Assembly: GCF_003248355.1 (NCBI RefSeq)
Contig: NZ_QKWY01000001.1
Location: 2,562,001-2,626,000, forward strand
Direction of reading: 5' to 3'
Source: Streptomyces sp. AC1-42W
GTDB lineage: Bacteria > Actinomycetota > Actinomycetes > Streptomycetales > Streptomycetaceae
DNA length: 64,000 nt
Positions within the stretch are counted from its first letter, which is position 1. Every line of letters starts with the position of its first letter. The notes beneath the pieces were generated by a model, which saw nothing but the letters and a program-made list of their open reading frames with translations, made no database searches and was not told the DNA's origin. Shown here piece by piece: positions 27,327 through 36,456 of the stretch. Both the position numbers and the translations under genes were made by a program.

Positions 27327-28109
27327 TCAGGTCCCGGCCAGCGGCATGGCGGCGGCGACCAGGAGCCCGGCTGCCGACGCCTTCTCCAGCGCGTCGCGCA
27401 GCAGGTCCTCGCGGGGTTGCTGGCCGATGGAGCCCGCCGGGGCGGCGTAGACGAGGACGGTCTGCGACTTGTTGACGGCCGTCCGCCAGCCCTCGGTGAC
27501 CTGGAGCGGCGCGTGCGCCTGCCACCAGGCGACCGGGGAGCCGCCCCCCGTGCCCGGCTGGAGCACGGCGTGCAGCTGGCCCATGGCGAGCAGGATCGAC
27601 CAGCCGTGCAGCACCTCGGGCACCTGCTCCATGCGGTGGACCGGCTGGAAGCCCTGCTCCAGGAGCAGCTGGAGGAACTGGTCACCGTCCCGGCCGTCCG
27701 TGCCGGGGCGGGCGATGGCGCCGGTCGGCTCCACGACCAGGGCCGGGTGCAGCTCGTCGTCGATCAGGACGAGGCCGCTGGTGATGCCGAGGACGGCCTG
27801 TTCGGGCACGACCCGCTCCGGTTCGCCCCCGTCGCCGCCGGTGATGCTGCGGACGGCGCCCTGGAGCTGCTCCTCGGCGACCTGGACGACCTGGGAGGGG
27901 ATGCAGCTGGCGTGCGCGAAGGCGAGCACGGCGGTCTCGTCGCCGACGAACAGCACCGTGCTGGTGCGCTCCTGCTCGGAGTCGCCGGGGGTGCGGCAGG
28001 AGGTGCAGTCGTAGCTGCCGGGGGCGTTGTCGCCGACGAGCAGCCGGTCGGCTTCGGCGTCGCCGATCTCGGCGCGTACGTCCTCGCTGACATCGAGCAT
28101 GCGCGGCAC
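27327..28109 (-). CDS. Hypothetical protein with N-terminal CxxC
   Basis: 260 residues, unknown function. GTG 28109 follows GAGGAG with 6 nt spacing. Early residues YDCTSCRTPGD hold Cys35-x2-Cys38, a possible metal or redox site. The rest is alpha/beta without membrane segments or signal peptide: TSTVLFVGDETAVLAFAHASC, GITSGLVLIDDELHPALVV and HGWSILLAMGQLHAVL are the most regular stretches. I recall similar streptomycete proteins only as hypothetical. Confidence 0.7.
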   Translation of the reverse strand: MPRMLDVSEDVRAEIGDAEADRLLVGDNAPGSYDCTSCRTPGDSEQERTSTVLFVGDETAVLAFAHASCIPSQVVQVAEEQLQGAVRSITGGDGGEPERVVPEQAVLGITSGLVLIDDELHPALVVEPTGAIARPGTDGRDGDQFLQLLLEQGFQPVHRMEQVPEVLHGWSILLAMGQLHAVLQPGTGGGSPVAWWQAHAPLQVTEGWRTAVNKSQTVLVYAAPAGSIGQQPREDLLRDALEKASAAGLLVAAAMPLAGT

Positions 28110-28729
28110 GGGTGGCTCCTCGAACTCGGTACGTGCGCCGGGCGGTTCCCGGCTCAGTGATGACAACGGGCGATCCGCTGCCGGGGTCACGCCGGAAGGC
28201 GTACGGAATCGGGCCGGGGGGCGTGCGGAGCGCGCGGGCGGCGCGGGGCGGCGGGGGGCGGCGGGGGCGCGACGGGGGCGCGACGGGGGCGCGACGGGCC
28301 GCCCGCGCAGGGTCGGAATGCGGGGGAGCGGGATGTCCGCTATACGGTCGCCGGCGCGTGTCCGGGCCCTCCCGGAGGCGGCTCCGGCGGCCCTTTCGGA
28401 CAAGGGCACAATAAGGAAAGGTTAAATACCGGCGAAGCCCGCCTTTGCGGCGTGCTTTCCGTGCGGAATTCAACTGCGCCGGGAGGCGGAAATCGACCCG
28501 GTTTCCGCCCGGTTTCCGCGCCCCGGGCCTACCGGTCCGATGATCGTTCACCGGCCTGTGCGATTACTGTGCGTCCGGTTGTGAATCGCTCGTTCGAGTG
28601 AAGGAGCCCGAGGGGAACACATGTCGTGATCCTGTGACACAAGCGTGACCGGTGAGGGACGTGAAGGTGCCGTGCGGCCCCGTGAGGCCCCGGCTACCGC
28701 CTCCGCCCCCGGCCGCCTACGGTGAAGGT
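28110..28729. other. 620-bp intergenic region without a recognised gene
   Basis: No open frame with coding character and no tRNA-like fold was seen. It includes a less GC-rich patch near 28400-28430 (AATAAGGAAAGGTTAAATACC), likely promoter DNA for the minus-strand gene at 28109, and CTACGGT at about 28718 as a possible -10 for the I78 gene. Confidence 0.5.
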
Positions 28730-28945
28730 ATGGCACCCATACCGACCCCTCCCGCCCAGCCCGACGACGCCACCGGCGCGTATGTGGGCCTCGCCGCGGA
28801 GACCGCCGAGCGGCGGGCCCGGGAGCACGGCTGGACCACCGTCCGGTCCCTCGCGCCGGGCACGTTCGTCACGATGGAGTTCCAGGCGGGCCGGATCAAC
28901 TTCGAGGTCGACGGCGGCGTCGTCCGGCGCTGCTGGACCGGCTGA
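28730..28945 (+). CDS. I78-family peptidase inhibitor
   Basis: 71-residue protein matching the potato-inhibitor-like I78 family of serine protease inhibitors: TAERRAREHGWTTVRSLAPG, then VTMEFQAGRINFEVD and RCWTG at the end. There is no signal peptide, so it would act in the cytosol unless exported otherwise. ATG 28730 with GGTGAAGGT directly before it. Its target protease is unknown. Confidence 0.85.
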   Translation: MAPIPTPPAQPDDATGAYVGLAAETAERRAREHGWTTVRSLAPGTFVTMEFQAGRINFEVDGGVVRRCWTG

Positions 28946-28972
28946 CCGCCCGCGGGCCCGCCGGACGCGCGA

Positions 28973-29001
28973 AGGGCCCCGGCCGTCGCGGCCGGGGCCC
29001 T
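28973..29001. terminator. Perfect 13-bp hairpin between convergent genes
   Basis: AGGGCCCCGGCCG-TCG-CGGCCGGGGCCCT, between the I78 gene and the minus-strand PAP2 gene; usable in both directions. Confidence 0.75.
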
Positions 29002-29022
29002 GGGGGCGGTACGGAAGGGGCG

Positions 29023-30048
29023 TCAGCCGCCGGCGACCGGGCGGGCCGGAGCCGTACCCCCGCGCGAGGCGCGGTCCGCGTGCGGCGGGCGGCGGCTGCC
29101 GGCCGGGGTGACCGGGGACCGCTCCGAGCGCACCGCGTGGACGGCGGGCGCGGGGCGCGGGCGGGTGCTCGCGGTCGGCGGGCGCCCCGTCTGACCGTGT
29201 GCCGGGCTCTGCGCGGCCGGCTCGTCCCCGGTCTGCGGCGTGCCCGGCCGGCCGGCCGGGGCGGCCACGGGGGCGGCGGCGGGGGCGGCGGCGGGCGCCG
29301 GGCGCAGCGGCCTGCTGCCGGGTGCGCCCAGCCGGGCGCGGGCGACGAAGATCCAGTTCTCGGCGCGGGTGATCAGCGGTTCCACCCAGGGCAGGCCCAG
29401 CAGGATGAGCAGGCCGGCCGCCCAGCCGAGGAGCACGTCGCTCAGCCAGTGCGTACCGAGGTAGACCGTCGTGAGGCCGACGCCGAGCGAGACGATCGCG
29501 GACAGGGCCGACAGATAGCGCCTGGCCCTCGGGGTGGCGGCCAGGTAGGCGAGGATGCCCCAGGTCACCACGGCGTTGGCGGTGTGACCCGAGGGAAATA
29601 TATCGCCGCCGGCGAAGAGCTCGGCCGATCCGATCCTGGTCGCGTAGTGCGGGCCGAGCCGGCCGAGGCCGATCTTGACCGCACCCACCGACAGGTTGAG
29701 CAGGAGCAGCGAGGCGCCCAGCGTCAGCAGCGGACGCAGGGTGTGCTGCCGCCAGGAGCGCCAGCCGAGCCAGCAGGCGACCATGACCGCCGTGGGTCCG
29801 CGCTGCCCGAGGACCACGTAGTAGTCGAGGGCGGCGTGGATCGAGGGCCACTGCTCGTAGGGCCGGAAGAGCATGACCTTCCAGTCCAGGGCCACCAGCC
29901 AGGTCGACATGAGCACGGCGACGACGATGGCCACATAGAACGCCAACGTCCCGCCGAAGAGAGCGATGCGGTGACGGCTCATCCGCGGTGTCTCTATCTT
30001 CGGCGGTTCCGGCTCCCGGTCCAGCCGGGCGAAGATGTCGGTACGCAC
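29023..30048 (-). CDS. PAP2-family membrane phosphatase
   Basis: Integral membrane phosphatase (lipid phosphate or undecaprenyl-diphosphate type). 341 residues with about six membrane segments. The tripartite signature is present: KIGLGRLGP, FPSGHTANAV and YLGTHWLSDVLLGW with catalytic His. The last 90 residues are Ala/Pro/Arg-rich and disordered. GTG 30048 was chosen from the family-like start MRTDIFARLDREPEPPKIE; there is no ribosome site, so a leaderless or weakly initiated mRNA is possible. ATG at MSRHRIAL is the alternative. Confidence 0.82.
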   Translation of the reverse strand: MRTDIFARLDREPEPPKIETPRMSRHRIALFGGTLAFYVAIVVAVLMSTWLVALDWKVMLFRPYEQWPSIHAALDYYVVLGQRGPTAVMVACWLGWRSWRQHTLRPLLTLGASLLLLNLSVGAVKIGLGRLGPHYATRIGSAELFAGGDIFPSGHTANAVVTWGILAYLAATPRARRYLSALSAIVSLGVGLTTVYLGTHWLSDVLLGWAAGLLILLGLPWVEPLITRAENWIFVARARLGAPGSRPLRPAPAAAPAAAPVAAPAGRPGTPQTGDEPAAQSPAHGQTGRPPTASTRPRPAPAVHAVRSERSPVTPAGSRRPPHADRASRGGTAPARPVAGG

Positions 30049-30571
30049 CCAATCGACGTTACAGCGAGTGAGTGAGTGTCCCGGTCGATCCGGGCGGTTC
30101 GTGATGACGATGTGATGTGGACTGCGTCTCACCGGGCGGGTTTTTCCAGGGAGCATGAATAACTCTCGTATTTCTTTACGAGGGTTATGCGATGCCTGTT
30201 CGAAAAGATAATTCACCGAAATAGCCGCACTGTCTCCGGGTCTTCGAAGTGTGTTTATCGACAGCGCGCCGGAACGGAACGGAGGGTGGCAGTCCGGTTA
30301 CCGTACGGCTTCGGGTGGGCGGCCGTGCGGCGCCGCCGGGCGGCCGCCGATGGATCGCCGCAGGTCCCGACGGTGACCCGAACGGGTGTGCGGCAGTGGC
30401 GTACGCCACACTTCACCGGGTCGGACGGTATGAGATGGGCCACGTGTGGCCCTGCCGAACTCGCGTACGCTGACGGATCACTCGCCCGTTCGATGCCGGG
30501 CCCCCGAGGGACGGTGGACACCGCGTCCCATGGGCCCGCCGAGTGCGAGGGACCTTTTGGGAGGTAGATGC
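30049..30571. other. 523-bp divergent region with AT-rich hairpin
   Basis: No gene seen. It holds the promoters of the PAP2 and MFS genes. A conspicuous AT-rich block (about 30150-30220) contains a 12-bp hairpin at 30159-30188 (ATAACTCTCGTA with one G-U pair), unusual in such a GC-rich genome. The MFS gene has an excellent ribosome site GGGAGG. Confidence 0.55.
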
Positions 30572-32296
30572 ATGTCCGGGACGACCACCGCCCGAATCCG
30601 CCTGCGCTCGGCCGCCGACGGTGCCAATCGCTGGGTCGTCCTCGTCGTCCTCTGCCTCAGCCTGCTGCTCGTCGCGCTCGACGCCACCGTGCTGCACGTC
30701 GCCGTCCCCGCCGTCACCGAGGACCTGCGGCCCAGCGCCGCCGGGCTGCTCTGGATCGTGGACGCCTACCCGCTGGTCTGCGCCTCCCTGCTGATCCTCT
30801 TCGGCACCCTGGGCGACCGGGTCGGCCGCCGCCGCGTCCTGCTGATCGGCTACGCCCTCTTCGGCGTCGCGTCCGCCGTCGCCGCCCTGGCCGGCAGCGC
30901 GGGCGTGCTCATCGCGGCCCGGGCCCTGCTCGGCGTCGGCGGGGCGATGATCATGCCCGCGACGCTCTCGATCCTGCGCCAGGTCTTCCCCGACCGGCGC
31001 GAGCGGGCCGTCGCGATCGGCGTCTGGTCCGCCGTCGCCGCGGTCGGCGCCGCCACCGGCCCCGTCATCGGCGGATTCCTCGTCGAGCACTTCTGGTGGG
31101 GCTCGGTCTTCCTGATCAACATCCCGCTGATGGCCCTGATCCTCCCCGTCGGCCGGCTGCTGCTCCCCGAGTCGCGGGGCAGCGACGACGGCCCGTGGGA
31201 CGTGCTCGGCGCGCTGATGGCCGCGGCCGGAGTGCTCGGCGTGGTCCTGGGCGTGAAGCGGGCCGGTACGGGGGAGGGGCTGACCGGTGCCGCCACCCTG
31301 GTGCCGCTGCTGCTCGGCGCCGCGCTGCTGGTCGCCTTCGTCCGCCGCCAGAAACGGCGCACCCATCCGCTGATCGACATCGGCATGTTCGGCAGGCCCG
31401 CCTTCTCGACCGCGGTCGGCTGCATCGTCCTCGCCATGCTCGCCCTGGTCGGCCTGGAGCTCGTCGCCGTCCAGTACCTCCAGCTCGTCCTCGGCCTCAG
31501 CCCCCTGGAGACCGGCCTCAGACTGCTCCCGCTCACCTTCGCCGCGATGGCCGCCGGCGCCACCGGCTCCCACACCCTGCGCCGGCTCGGGCCGCGCCGG
31601 ATGGTCGGCTGGGGGTTCGTCCTGACCGCCGCCTCGGTGCTCACGCTGACCGCGATGGGCCGGCACGACCGGGCCTGGCTGCTGGCCGTCGCGTTCGTCG
31701 CCCTGGGCTTCGGCCTCCAGTCCACGCTCTTCGGCGCGTACGAGTCGATGCTCAGCGAGGCTCCCGCCGACCGGGCCGGCGGGGCGGCGGCGATCGGGGA
31801 GACCTCCTACCAGCTGGGCGCCGGGATGGGCATAGCGCTGCTGGGCAGCGTGATGAACGCCGCGTACACCCCCGGCCTGGCCGGCCTGCCCGCCGCCGGG
31901 GTCCCCGCCTCCGCGAGTGCGGCGGCCTCGCATTCCCTGGGCGAGGCGTACCAGGAGGCCGCGCAACTGGGCGGCCCCCTCGGCGCTGTGCTGCGCGCCA
32001 CCGCGCGGGACGCCTTCATCGACGGGCTGCACGTCACGCTGATGGTCAGCGCGGGGCTGCTGCTGCTCGGCGCGCTGGCCGCGCTGCGGCTGCCCCGGCT
32101 GATGGAGTGCGCGCCGAAGCTGTGCGAGCCGCGCGAGTCCGCGGAGCGCCTGGACGCGGTGGCCCCGGCACCCGCGGCAGCCGTCGAGTGCCCGGACGCG
32201 GCGGTACGGCTGCCCGCCCGGCGCCGGCCGGCCGGGGCGGGGGGCTCTGGACGAGCGGCACACCGGGTCGTAACGTCGGCACGGCAACGTAACTAA
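30572..32296 (+). CDS. MFS multidrug efflux transporter, DHA2 (14-TM) family
   Basis: Proton-driven drug exporter in the plasma membrane. 574 residues with 14 predicted membrane spans. DATVLHVAVPAVTEDL in TM1, GDRVGRRRVLLIGYALFG (motif A) and GVGGAMIMPATLSIL (motif C region) are typical of EmrB/QacA. The cytosolic C-tail (about 60 residues) is Ala/Pro/Arg-rich. ATG 30572 after GGGAGGTAGATGC. The substrate is unknown; no regulator gene is adjacent. Confidence 0.88.
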   Translation: MSGTTTARIRLRSAADGANRWVVLVVLCLSLLLVALDATVLHVAVPAVTEDLRPSAAGLLWIVDAYPLVCASLLILFGTLGDRVGRRRVLLIGYALFGVASAVAALAGSAGVLIAARALLGVGGAMIMPATLSILRQVFPDRRERAVAIGVWSAVAAVGAATGPVIGGFLVEHFWWGSVFLINIPLMALILPVGRLLLPESRGSDDGPWDVLGALMAAAGVLGVVLGVKRAGTGEGLTGAATLVPLLLGAALLVAFVRRQKRRTHPLIDIGMFGRPAFSTAVGCIVLAMLALVGLELVAVQYLQLVLGLSPLETGLRLLPLTFAAMAAGATGSHTLRRLGPRRMVGWGFVLTAASVLTLTAMGRHDRAWLLAVAFVALGFGLQSTLFGAYESMLSEAPADRAGGAAAIGETSYQLGAGMGIALLGSVMNAAYTPGLAGLPAAGVPASASAAASHSLGEAYQEAAQLGGPLGAVLRATARDAFIDGLHVTLMVSAGLLLLGALAALRLPRLMECAPKLCEPRESAERLDAVAPAPAAAVECPDAAVRLPARRRPAGAGGSGRAAHRVVTSARQRN

Positions 32297-32417
32297 CGCT
32301 GCTAGTTTTCGAGCCGTCCATGCCTGGCCATGACTGCTCGTAACCGACCCGTAGTCCCGTCGCCGTTCCCAGCCGTCCCGTAGCCGTTCCCCGTCGTTCT
32401 GCCGGAGGCACACCCTC

Positions 32418-33629
32418 ATGTCCACCGCCCCCACCCCGAAGCTCCCGCCCTTCGACCCCCACGACCCGATCGGCCTCGACGACCTGCTGGACCCCGAGGA
32501 CCTCGCGATCCGCGACACGGTCCGCACCTGGGCCGCCGACCGCGTCCTGCCGCACATCGCCGAGTGGTACGAGAACGGCGAGCTGCCCGGCATCCGCGAG
32601 CTGACCCGCGAACTGGGCGCGCTCGGCGCGCTCGGCATGTCGCTCCAGGGGTACGGCTGCGCGGGCGCCACCGCCGTCCAGTACGGGCTGGCCTGCCTGG
32701 AGCTGGAGGCGGCCGACTCCGGCATCCGCTCGCTCGTCTCCGTACAGGGCTCCCTCGCCATGTACGCGATCCACCGCTACGGCTCCGAGGAGCAGAGGCG
32801 GCGGTGGCTGCCCGGCATGGCGGCCGGCGAGACCATCGGCTGCTTCGGCCTCACCGAACCGGACCACGGCTCGGACCCGGCCGGCCTGCGCACGTACGCC
32901 AGGCGCGACGGCGGGGACTGGGTGCTCAGCGGCCGCAAGATGTGGATCACCAACGGTTCGGTCGCCGGGGTCGCGGTCGTCTGGGCGCAGACCGGCGACA
33001 GCCAGGACGGCAGCGGCATCCGGGGCTTCTTGGTGCCGACGGACGCGCCGGGCTTCTCCGCGCCCGAGATCCGGCACAAGTGGTCGCTGCGCGCCTCGGT
33101 CACCAGCGAACTGATCCTGGACGAGGTACGGCTGCCCGCCGACGCCGTCCTGCCGGGCGTCACCGGGCTGCGCGGCCCGCTCAGCTGTCTGAGCCATGCC
33201 CGCTACGGCATCGTCTGGGGCGCCATGGGCGCGGCCCGGTCGAGCTTCGAGGCGGCCGTGGCGTACGCGCGGAGCCGGGAGCAGTTCGGCAGGCCCATCG
33301 GCGGCTTCCAGCTCACCCAGGCCAAGCTCGCCGACATGGCGGTCGAGCTGCACAAGGGAATCCTGCTCGCCCACCACCTGGGCCGGCGGATGGACGCGGG
33401 GCGGCTGCGTCCGGAGCAGGTCAGTTTCGGGAAGCTGAACAACGTACGGGAGGCCATCGAGATCTGCCGCACCTCGCGCACGATCCTCGGCGCCAACGGG
33501 ATCTCGCTGGAGTACCCGGTGATGCGGCACGCGACCAACCTGGAGTCGGTGCTCACCTACGAGGGCACCGTGGAGATGCACCAGCTGGTCCTGGGGAAGG
33601 CGCTCACCGGTCTGGACGCGTTCCGATGA
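32418..33629 (+). CDS. Acyl-CoA dehydrogenase (glutaryl-CoA dehydrogenase-like)
   Basis: FAD-dependent acyl-CoA dehydrogenase, 403 residues. FAD and substrate motifs CFGLTEPDHGSDPAGL, WITNGSVAGVAVVWA, ARYGIVWGAMGAA and RTILGANGISLEYPVMRH are in the glutaryl-CoA dehydrogenase arrangement, and the catalytic Glu sits in TYEGTVEMHQLVLG. ATG 32418 follows GGAGGCACACCCTC. It may act in lysine/tryptophan or branched acyl-CoA breakdown; the substrate is not settled by sequence. Confidence 0.87.
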   Translation: MSTAPTPKLPPFDPHDPIGLDDLLDPEDLAIRDTVRTWAADRVLPHIAEWYENGELPGIRELTRELGALGALGMSLQGYGCAGATAVQYGLACLELEAADSGIRSLVSVQGSLAMYAIHRYGSEEQRRRWLPGMAAGETIGCFGLTEPDHGSDPAGLRTYARRDGGDWVLSGRKMWITNGSVAGVAVVWAQTGDSQDGSGIRGFLVPTDAPGFSAPEIRHKWSLRASVTSELILDEVRLPADAVLPGVTGLRGPLSCLSHARYGIVWGAMGAARSSFEAAVAYARSREQFGRPIGGFQLTQAKLADMAVELHKGILLAHHLGRRMDAGRLRPEQVSFGKLNNVREAIEICRTSRTILGANGISLEYPVMRHATNLESVLTYEGTVEMHQLVLGKALTGLDAFR

Positions 33630-33644
33630 GCGCCCGGAGGGCGG

Positions 33645-34088
33645 TCAGCTCTGGTTGAAGAAGCCGTCGGCCGGGCGGCCGGCGGCTTCGCCGTTCAGCA
33701 CCTGGGTGTCGGCGGGAGTCAGCAGGAAGACCCGGGTGGCCACGCGGTCGATCGACCCGCGCAGTCCGAAGATCAGCCCGGCGGCGAAGTCCACCACGCG
33801 CTTGGCGTCGGCGGAGTCCATGGACGTGAGGTTCATGATCACCGGGACGCCGTCCCGGAACAGCTCGCCGATGCTGCGGGCGTCCCGGAAGCTGTCCGGG
33901 GTCACCGTGGCGATCCGGCGGCCGGTCTCCTGGGCCGCCTCGGAGGCCACCCGCACGCGCGGATCGGTCACCCAGGCCTGGCCGGTGCCGGTCCGCGCAC
34001 CCTCGGCGTATTCGTCGTCGTCGTAGTACCGCTCGTCGTTGTCCTCGACGAGGCCCAGCCAGGCGCTCGCCTTGCGCACCGATCCCAT
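33645..34088 (-). CDS. sflA: SepF-like cell-division protein
   Basis: 147-residue SepF-family protein. The N-terminal amphipathic start [16 protein letters not shown] would bind membrane, an acidic linker follows ([13 protein letters not shown]), and the SepF core [20 protein letters not shown] plus [20 protein letters not shown] can bind FtsZ and polymerise into rings. Streptomyces have one SepF in the dcw cluster and additional SepF-like proteins SflA and SflB; this location is where I recall sflA (memory, unsearched). Confidence 0.8.
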   Translation of the reverse strand: MGSVRKASAWLGLVEDNDERYYDDDEYAEGARTGTGQAWVTDPRVRVASEAAQETGRRIATVTPDSFRDARSIGELFRDGVPVIMNLTSMDSADAKRVVDFAAGLIFGLRGSIDRVATRVFLLTPADTQVLNGEAAGRPADGFFNQS

Positions 34089-34396
34089 GGACGCCTCCTC
34101 TCACCGCGGTTCCTTGGTGTTCCGCATCTCTTTCGTATCCCTATGGTCGTCCATGATGCGGATCGCGCGCCAAGGGGATAGGCGGCGCGCAGGACATTCG
34201 TGACGGTACTGGTGCAGAGGATGTGGCGATTCGTCAGGATTCGTACAGGTAAAGGGGGGTGAAGAAAGAAAATATGATGCTCCGGGCCGTACGGGTGACA
34301 TGGGGGACGTACGGGTGAACGGTCCGCTCGGTACGATGCCGTCGCGCTCGCGCCCGAGTGCGGCGCACACATGAACGAAACTCCGGGGGGAAGACC
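34089..34396. other. 308-bp divergent promoter region
   Basis: No gene. It carries two direct copies of CGTACGGGTGA 20 bp apart and a candidate -10 TACGAT at 34332-34337 for the rightward gene. The leftward sepF-like gene must also start here. Confidence 0.55.
34285..34318. repeat. Direct repeat GGmCGTACGGGTGA, 20-bp period
   Basis: Copies at 34285-34298 and 34305-34318 differ only at the third base. The period of two helical turns places both on the same DNA face just upstream of a candidate -10 (TACGAT, 34332-34337). Looks like a dimeric or tandem activator site (inference). Confidence 0.55.
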
Positions 34397-35617
34397 GTGT
34401 TCGGAATAGTCAGGCCCTGTACGCATCGCCTCTCCGAGGGGCTCAGGACCGAGTGGATGGCGCATCTGTGCGGGCTCTGCCTGGCGCTCCGCTCCGACCA
34501 CGGGCAGTTCGCCCGGATCGTCACCAATTACGACGGCCTGATCGTCTCGGTGCTGACGGAGGCTCAGGTCGAACGCACGCCCGGACAGCGCCGCACCGCC
34601 GGGCCCTGCCCGCTGCGTTCGATGCGCACCGCGCCCGTCGCGCGCGGCGAGGGCGCCCGGCTGGCGGCGGCCGTCTCGCTGGTGCTGGCCTCGGCGAAGG
34701 TCCGGGACCACGTCGCCGACCGGGACGGCCTGTTGGCCCGCCGCCCGGTCGCCGCGGCGGCCCGCCGGGTGGCGGCGAGCTGGGACCGGGCCGGGGCCCG
34801 CACCGGTGCGCGGCTCGGCTTCGACACCGCGGTCCTCGTGGACGCCGTGGACCGCCAGACCGGCATCGAGCTGCTGGCCGGCCCCGGCACCCCGCTGCTG
34901 ACGGTCACCGAGCCCACCGAGACCGCCACCGCCGCGGCCTTCGCGCACACCGCCGTCCTCGCGGGCAAGCCGCACAACGCCGAACCGCTCGCCGAGGCCG
35001 GACGCCTCTTCGGACGCCTCGCGCATCTGCTGGACGCGGTGGAGGACCAGGAGGCCGACGCCGCGTCGGGCGCCTGGAACCCGCTCACCGCGACCGGCAC
35101 CTCGCGCGCCGAGGCCCGGCGGCTGTGCGACGACGCGCTGCGGGGCGTACGGCTGGCGCTGCGCGACGCGGAGTTCACCGACGACCGCCTCGCACACGTC
35201 CTGCTGGCCCATGAACTGCGGCGCTCGGTGGACCGGGCCTTCGCCACGGACGTCTGCTCGCACCGGGCCGACGAAGCGGCCGCCGGGCCCGGCGCACCGT
35301 CAGGAACCGGGCCCGCGGGCTCCTTCGGGCCGCCGCCGGGCAACCCGTACACCCCCACCGGACCGGGCGGGCCCGCCGGGCCCCGGCCGCCCGAGCCGCC
35401 GCGCGACCGGCGCGGGCTCGTCATGGGCTGCCTGGTGTGGGCCGGGCTCGCCTGCACCTGCCAGATGTGCTGCGGCACCTTCGAGGACCCCTGGACCCGC
35501 CAGCGGCGCGAGGGGCTGTGCAGTCAGTGCGACTGCGGGGACTGCTGCGACGGCTGCGACGCGTGCAGCAGCTGTGGGGATTGCTGCAATTGCTGCGACT
35601 GCGGCTGCGACTGCTGA
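34397..35617 (+). CDS. DUF5685-like protein with cysteine-rich C-terminal tail
   Basis: 406 residues, function unknown. The conserved N-terminal part is MFGIVRPCTHRLSEGLRTEW, then LCGLCLALRSDHGQFARI, then a helical domain to about 300. A Pro/Gly linker (residues 300-340) leads to a short hydrophobic GLVMGCLVWAGLACTCQMCC and a final 33 residues holding 15 Cys in CxC, CC and CxxC pairs. Such a tail suggests metal binding or dense disulfides, as in metallothionein-like proteins (inference). GTG 34397 after GGGGGGAAGACC. Confidence 0.75.
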   Translation: MFGIVRPCTHRLSEGLRTEWMAHLCGLCLALRSDHGQFARIVTNYDGLIVSVLTEAQVERTPGQRRTAGPCPLRSMRTAPVARGEGARLAAAVSLVLASAKVRDHVADRDGLLARRPVAAAARRVAASWDRAGARTGARLGFDTAVLVDAVDRQTGIELLAGPGTPLLTVTEPTETATAAAFAHTAVLAGKPHNAEPLAEAGRLFGRLAHLLDAVEDQEADAASGAWNPLTATGTSRAEARRLCDDALRGVRLALRDAEFTDDRLAHVLLAHELRRSVDRAFATDVCSHRADEAAAGPGAPSGTGPAGSFGPPPGNPYTPTGPGGPAGPRPPEPPRDRRGLVMGCLVWAGLACTCQMCCGTFEDPWTRQRREGLCSQCDCGDCCDGCDACSSCGDCCNCCDCGCDC

Positions 35618-35650
35618 GGCGGAGCCGGTCCCATGTGGAACGGTGGGGCC

Positions 35651-35770
35651 ATGAGTACGCACGCACAACAGCAGGCGGCGCGGGACTGGGAGCGCTGGCG
35701 GGAGCGGGACGGCGCGCCGGTCCTCGAAGCCGGCCCGGCACCCCGCAACGCACTGAGTCTTCACGGTTAA
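35651..35770 (+). pseudogene. Possible N-terminal remnant of a DUF1684-like gene
   Basis: A 39-codon frame, MSTHAQQQAARDWERWRERD onward, resembles the start of DUF1684 proteins as I remember them and then ends in unrelated sequence. It lies exactly where the core-like DNA gives way to the accessory patch, so it may mark a deletion/insertion junction near 35740. Weakly supported. Confidence 0.3.
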
Positions 35771-35891
35771 GTCCAAGGGCGCCTGTTGGTGCGTCCGAGA
35801 CAGACGATCTTCGGGGTGCTCTAGAGTCGGGGTGACCTTCCCGGCGGCACCTGACCGCCGGGATTTCGTGTTCTCTGGGTGGAGTTGGATC

Positions 35892-36417
35892 TTGCGTAAG
35901 GCGCGGCTGCACGACCGGAATCCAGCAGGGCCCGTCCCCCGTATCAGCTGGGCGGCCCGGGTCCGGGAGGCAGGCGCCCCCTTGACGATCAGACCGTACC
36001 GGCTGCACTTCGCCGCCCGCCTGCTCTCCTGGACCGGATCGGCTGTGGCGCCCATTGGGCTCGCCTTCGCGGTGCTCAAGATTGGTGGCGGGCCGGGGGC
36101 GCTGGGCGCGGTCCTCGCGGCGAGCGTCGTACCACAGATCCTGCTGCTGCTCGTTGGCGGCGTCGTCGCGGACCGGCTGCCCCGACACCGAGTCATGGTG
36201 TGGTCCAACATCGTCTGCGCGGCCGCGGAGGCGGCTGCGGTGCTCCTGCTCCTCTCGGGTACGGCCCGGGTCTGGCACCTGGTGGCGATGTCGGCCGTCT
36301 GCGGGGCGGCGGGGGCCTTCTTCACCCCGGCGGCCGGCGGCATCGTCGTGGAGGTCGTTCCGGCCGAACTCCGGCACGCGGCCAATGCCCTGCTGAAGAT
36401 CGGGCAGAACACCGTGA
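35892..36417 (+). pseudogene. MFS transporter, 5' part, interrupted by IS3-family element
   Basis: N-terminal half of a 12-TM MFS exporter of the MefA/macrolide-efflux-like type: GLAFAVLKIGGGPGALGAVL, LLVGGVVADRLPRHRVMVW and GAFFTPAAGGIVVEVVPAEL. The TTG start at 35892 has GGTGGAG 7 nt upstream; TTG 35982 is the alternative. The frame is cut after codon GTG 36414-36416 by the insertion at 36418. Joining to 37725 restores NTVKVAGPALGG without loss or gain. Confidence 0.88.
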
Positions 36418-36456
36418 TGAGCTGCCCCGACTTTCGTGGAGTCCGCGATCGTGTGA

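Noticed and set aside
28575..28605. GTTCGA-containing sequence as a second LexA box
   Set aside because: Only the right half fits; the left half (TGAATC) has three mismatches to TCGAAC.
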